Assembly: GCA_002509405.1 (NCBI GenBank)
Contig: DAVO01000005.1
Location: forward strand, 9,108 to 16,731
Direction: 5' to 3'
Source: Methanomassiliicoccaceae archaeon UBA72
GTDB lineage: Archaea; Thermoplasmatota; Thermoplasmata; Methanomassiliicoccales; Methanomethylophilaceae
Length of the DNA stretch: 7,624 nt
Shown here: one piece after another, positions 4,915 to 7,624 of the stretch
How the letters are laid out: each line of letters opens with the position of its first letter
Position numbering within the stretch: the first letter of the stretch is position 1
Notes under the pieces: model-generated
Databases searched by the model: none
The model's input: the letters and a program-made list of their open reading frames with translations, nothing else
Told to the model about the DNA's origin: nothing
Program-made: the position numbers and the translations under genes

Positions 4915-6972
4915 ATGCAAGGCCTGTTCTGCAGACGCTGTAAAAGCCTGAATCTTCCGGGAGCCGAACGCTGCCGCATATGCGGCACCCGGCTTAGCGA
5001 AGACGCGGTCAGCGCTCAGAGCTGTCTCACTCAGGCCGAAGAGGTTTTCGATAGCGAGCCTGCTGAACCCGCGCCTGTATTGGCCGAGACCGAGAACGAA
5101 GATGCGCCTTATCTGCCATATGTTCCGCGCCCGGGGCAGATGTCGATTATCGAAGACATCAGGGGATGTCTCGACGGTTCGCGCCATATCGTAATGGAGT
5201 CCGGAACGGGTACCGGAAAGACGATAGTTTCTCTGTCTGCGGCGCTGGAGCACGCCATACCCAGAAAGAAGAAGGTGGTCTACCTGACGCGCACCGTATC
5301 CCAGAGCAACCAGGTCATGAGCGAGCTCAGGGCCATATCCAGGATAAGGCCAGTTACCGGACTTCCCATAACGGGCAGGGGCAGATCCTGCCTTCTGTTC
5401 AGGAACGAGTCCCTCCCCGCCAATGTTCTTTCATCCTTATGCGAGAACCGCAAGCGGGGAAAAGGCGACAGGTGCAAATACTACGGGCGGACCAACCAGA
5501 TGATCGACGCGGTATGGGACTACTGCAGGACACAGTTCCCGACCTCGGACCAGCTGGACAACTACTGCGAAGCAAGAGGCGTCTGCCCCTATGAGGCCAA
5601 GAAGATGATCATGAGGTCCGCCGATGTCATCGTCGCACCGTATATACACATCCTTTCCGACAACATCCGCGACACTTTCATGGGTAACATGGACGCGGAA
5701 AGCAAGGACATCGTCGTAATAGTGGACGAGGCACACAACATAATCGATGCGGCGCGGGAGCAGGAGAGCTTCCGGATATCCGTGAGAATGGTGGATGCCG
5801 CCATCGACGAATGTACCACGTTCAGGGCCACATCCATCGGCGAGGGCATAAAACTCGAGGATTTCCTGAAGCAGATCAAGGCGATAATCAAGAAGACGGC
5901 AGCAGACAAACTGGAACTCGGGAAAAAGGAAGAAGTGGTGGAGAACGACGCCCTCAGAGAGGGGCTTTCCCTGAAATACGGCATAAGCGACAAGAGCCTC
6001 GACGTGGCCATAAACAACATGGCCGACATAGGCTCAGAGAGGACCGTGCTGCTTTCGGAGAGCGACGAGCGGAAAGTGTCGGACATCGATACTCTGTCGA
6101 TCTCTCTGCAGAGCTGGTTGGGGGCCACCGGCGACAACTATATCAAATCCATAAAGGCGAGCGACGACGGCGAATACCTCTACGCCGCATGCGTCGAGCC
6201 AACGGATGTTTCAGAATTCATGCGGGGACTCGACGGAGGAGTGCACATGTCCGGGACCTTGCGTCCGCTGGAACAGTACGTCAAGACCATGGACCTCCCC
6301 GCCGGAACGGTGGCGAAGACCTACCCTTCTCCGTTCCCGAAAGAGAACCGTCTCGTCGTGTACATGAACGACGTGACAACCAAGTACGACGAGATGAAGA
6401 AGGATCCCAGCATATTCTCGAGGATCGAACGGAGGACTGCCAAGCTTTGCAACGCGGTGAACAGGAACACCCTGGTCTTCTTCACCTCCTATGGCATGAT
6501 GAACAAGATGAGGCCGTTCCTCGAACGCGATATAATCCGGCCGATGTACTGGGAGCACTCCGGTCAACCTCGCCGCACAATGGAGGAGCTGGCACAATTC
6601 AAGAAGGGACGCGACGGCGTCTTCTTCAGCGTCATGGGCGGGTCCATAGCCGAAGGGATGGACTTCCCAGGAGAAGAGCTGTCTCTGGCTGTGATAATCG
6701 GAATACCTTATCCCCCGCCGTCCCTGGAGGGCAACGCGCTTTCCGAGCTGTACGATTCGAGATTCGGACAGGGATCTGGATGGAAGTTCGTCAGCGAGGC
6801 CCCCGCGACCAGGAAGATAAAACAGGCCATCGGACGCCTCATACGCACGGAGACCGACAGAGGCATGTGCGTGATAATGGACAAGCGCGCCGCCAGATAC
6901 GCTTCGGAACTGGACGCCCGTCTCACCAAAGACCCCATCGAGGACGCAAAACGGTTCTTCGACAAAGAATAA
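4915..6972 (+). CDS. xpd: XPD/Rad3-type Fe-S DNA helicase with N-terminal zinc ribbon
   Basis: This 685-residue protein is an ATP-dependent superfamily 2 helicase of the XPD/DinG group, expected to unwind DNA 5' to 3' in repair. Helicase motifs appear in order: RPGQ (72-75), Walker A ESGTGTGKT (95-103), DEAH (271-274), the HMSGTL motif (444-449), AEGMDFPGEELS (579-590) and the motif VI QAIGRLIRTETDRG (637-650). Four cysteines match the XPD Fe-S cluster ligands in order and context: C159 (GRGRSC), C176, C187 (RCKYY, compare HCRFY in human XPD) and C224 (CPYEAKK, compare CPYFLARY). C204 and C218 are two further cysteines in the same segment. DEAH with this Fe-S layout favours XPD over bacterial DinG. 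Residues about 240-440 would hold the Arch domain. Unusually, about 65 residues precede the normal XPD start: a CxxC-10-CxxC zinc ribbon (C6, C9, C20, C23) and an acidic linker. The TATA box 26 bases upstream of the ATG supports this long start over M76. Archaeal XPD is usually a little over 600 residues or less, so the extra length is the N-terminal extension. Confidence 0.95.
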   Translation: MQGLFCRRCKSLNLPGAERCRICGTRLSEDAVSAQSCLTQAEEVFDSEPAEPAPVLAETENEDAPYLPYVPRPGQMSIIEDIRGCLDGSRHIVMESGTGTGKTIVSLSAALEHAIPRKKKVVYLTRTVSQSNQVMSELRAISRIRPVTGLPITGRGRSCLLFRNESLPANVLSSLCENRKRGKGDRCKYYGRTNQMIDAVWDYCRTQFPTSDQLDNYCEARGVCPYEAKKMIMRSADVIVAPYIHILSDNIRDTFMGNMDAESKDIVVIVDEAHNIIDAAREQESFRISVRMVDAAIDECTTFRATSIGEGIKLEDFLKQIKAIIKKTAADKLELGKKEEVVENDALREGLSLKYGISDKSLDVAINNMADIGSERTVLLSESDERKVSDIDTLSISLQSWLGATGDNYIKSIKASDDGEYLYAACVEPTDVSEFMRGLDGGVHMSGTLRPLEQYVKTMDLPAGTVAKTYPSPFPKENRLVVYMNDVTTKYDEMKKDPSIFSRIERRTAKLCNAVNRNTLVFFTSYGMMNKMRPFLERDIIRPMYWEHSGQPRRTMEELAQFKKGRDGVFFSVMGGSIAEGMDFPGEELSLAVIIGIPYPPPSLEGNALSELYDSRFGQGSGWKFVSEAPATRKIKQAIGRLIRTETDRGMCVIMDKRAARYASELDARLTKDPIEDAKRFFDKE

Positions 6973-6975
6973 ATC
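6967..6975 (+). promoter_or_regulatory. TATA-like box for the membrane transporter gene
   Basis: GAATAAATC is centred about 28 bases before the ATG at 6999 and includes the TAA stop codon of the XPD gene (6970-6972). The spacing suits a leaderless transcript, and no Shine-Dalgarno-like sequence lies before the ATG. With only 26 bases between the genes, read-through from the XPD promoter is also possible. Confidence 0.42.
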
Positions 6976-6998
6976 CAACATAGCTCTGGCATATCACG

Positions 6999-7624
6999 AT
7001 GGCCCTCATAGACATCCTCGGCGATCTGAAAATATGGATAGCGGCCGGGTTCGTCGCCGCTCTTCTTTTCGGCTCGATCGGCGAGGCGGCATCGTCGATA
7101 ATGATAATCGTCCTCATAATGCAGATGAGCGTCTCCCTTGACGGGCTCACTTTCAGAAAGGACGACATGAAGACCTACAGGAAGCCGATACTGTGGGGTA
7201 TCGTATGCTGTTTCATCGTCAATTCCGGGATAACGATACTGATAGGCTCTCTGTTCATCCCTTCCAGCACTGCGATCTGGTATGGCTGGGTCATGCTCGC
7301 TTCCGTCCCGTCCGCCGTGTCGGTGGTGTCAGCTTCCCTTTATCTCAACGGTGACACCAAGGCGACCGTTCTTATGACAAGCGCCATATACATTTCGGCG
7401 CTGGCTCTTACTCCTCTGATGACCTGGGCATTCTTGGGCTCGGCTGTGAGCCCTCTCGAGATATTCAGGTACATCGTCCTCTTCATTGCGATTCCTTTGA
7501 TCGCGTCGCAGGTCCTGAAACGCTTTTCGCTCCCCAGGCGCGGAAAGATCGTGTTCATCAACATCATGCTGTTCATGCTGATGTTCCTGGCATTCGGGTC
7601 CAACAGGGATTACATCCTCTCCGA
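6999..7624 (+). CDS. BASS-family-like membrane transporter, 3'-truncated by window edge
   Basis: An open frame from the ATG at 6999 runs 208 codons to the window edge without a stop. The protein is very hydrophobic, with about seven likely membrane segments near residues 13-27, 31-46, 63-86, 94-114, 123-147, 156-172 and 183-200, separated by short polar loops such as FRKDDMKTYRKP and LKRFSLPRRGK. The segment ASVPSAVSVVSASLYLNGDT followed by a helix and LTPLMTW resembles the conserved proline and small-residue crossover region of the bile acid:sodium symporter (BASS) superfamily, whose members move organic acids using the sodium gradient with a fold of about 10 helices. The transported substrate cannot be told, and arsenite-efflux (ACR3-type) or other related carriers are possible alternatives. 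It begins 26 bases after the XPD stop codon. No signal peptide is expected. The gene is clearly real from codon pattern and hydrophobic periodicity; the family call is moderate. Confidence 0.72.
   Translation, partial: MALIDILGDLKIWIAAGFVAALLFGSIGEAASSIMIIVLIMQMSVSLDGLTFRKDDMKTYRKPILWGIVCCFIVNSGITILIGSLFIPSSTAIWYGWVMLASVPSAVSVVSASLYLNGDTKATVLMTSAIYISALALTPLMTWAFLGSAVSPLEIFRYIVLFIAIPLIASQVLKRFSLPRRGKIVFINIMLFMLMFLAFGSNRDYILS

Noticed and set aside
4312..5253. A 313-codon minus-strand frame across the TPR-XPD junction
   Set aside because: It is antisense to the TPR repeats and the XPD Walker A region and shows no domain or promoter of its own.
3931..6972. TPR plus helicase as a defence system
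   Set aside because: The helicase is a canonical XPD with four Fe-S ligands, the TPR protein has no effector domain, each gene has its own promoter-like box, and no nuclease, toxin or mobile element is nearby.
4915..6972. Bacterial-type DinG helicase
   Set aside because: Spacing and context of the four Fe-S cysteines, including RCKYY and CPYEAKK, and the archaeal-style promoter fit XPD better, and no exonuclease domain is present.
5811..6983. A 390-codon plus-strand frame inside XPD
   Set aside because: It is the shifted frame of the XPD gene, rich in Arg/Gly/His as expected of a shadow, while the XPD frame carries all helicase motifs without a break.

Overview
The window reads as ordinary, gene-dense archaeal chromosome with a fairly high G+C content. 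An XPD-type repair helicase, TATA-like boxes about 22-29 bases before almost every start codon and a scarcity of Shine-Dalgarno sites all point to an archaeon. The combination of a YgiQ-type radical SAM protein, a secreted protein with a divergent InlB B-type repeat, a clostridial-style pyridoxal kinase and a high-G+C leaderless gene style resembles gut or wetland Methanomassiliicoccales (Thermoplasmata). That lineage call is inference from gene content and style, not from a marker gene.

Layout. Positions 1-3815 hold three genes on the minus strand: the N-terminal 385 residues of a YgiQ-like (UPF0313) radical SAM protein, cut by the window edge; a 421-residue exported transglutaminase-like protein; and a two-domain protein joining a pyridoxal/pyridoxamine kinase to a GNAT acetyltransferase. 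Positions 3816-3930 form a divergent promoter region. Positions 3931-7624 hold three genes on the plus strand: a 302-residue TPR protein of unknown role, an XPD helicase carrying an extra N-terminal zinc ribbon, and the first 208 residues of a multi-pass membrane protein that looks like a bile acid:sodium symporter (BASS) relative, cut by the window edge.

How the genes relate. Although genes on each strand are closely spaced (26-75 bases), each one appears to have its own TATA-like element positioned for a transcript starting at or near its ATG. They therefore look like six separately promoted genes rather than two operons, and nothing ties them into one pathway. Two of the TATA-like elements overlap the stop codon of the preceding gene. 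No RNA genes, insertion sequences, CRISPR arrays or long repeats were seen.

The points most worth a second look are the kinase-GNAT fusion, the zinc ribbon fused to XPD, the uniform leaderless promoter spacing (which also decides the kinase start codon) and the secreted transglutaminase-like protein. I do not see a convincing new multi-gene system here.
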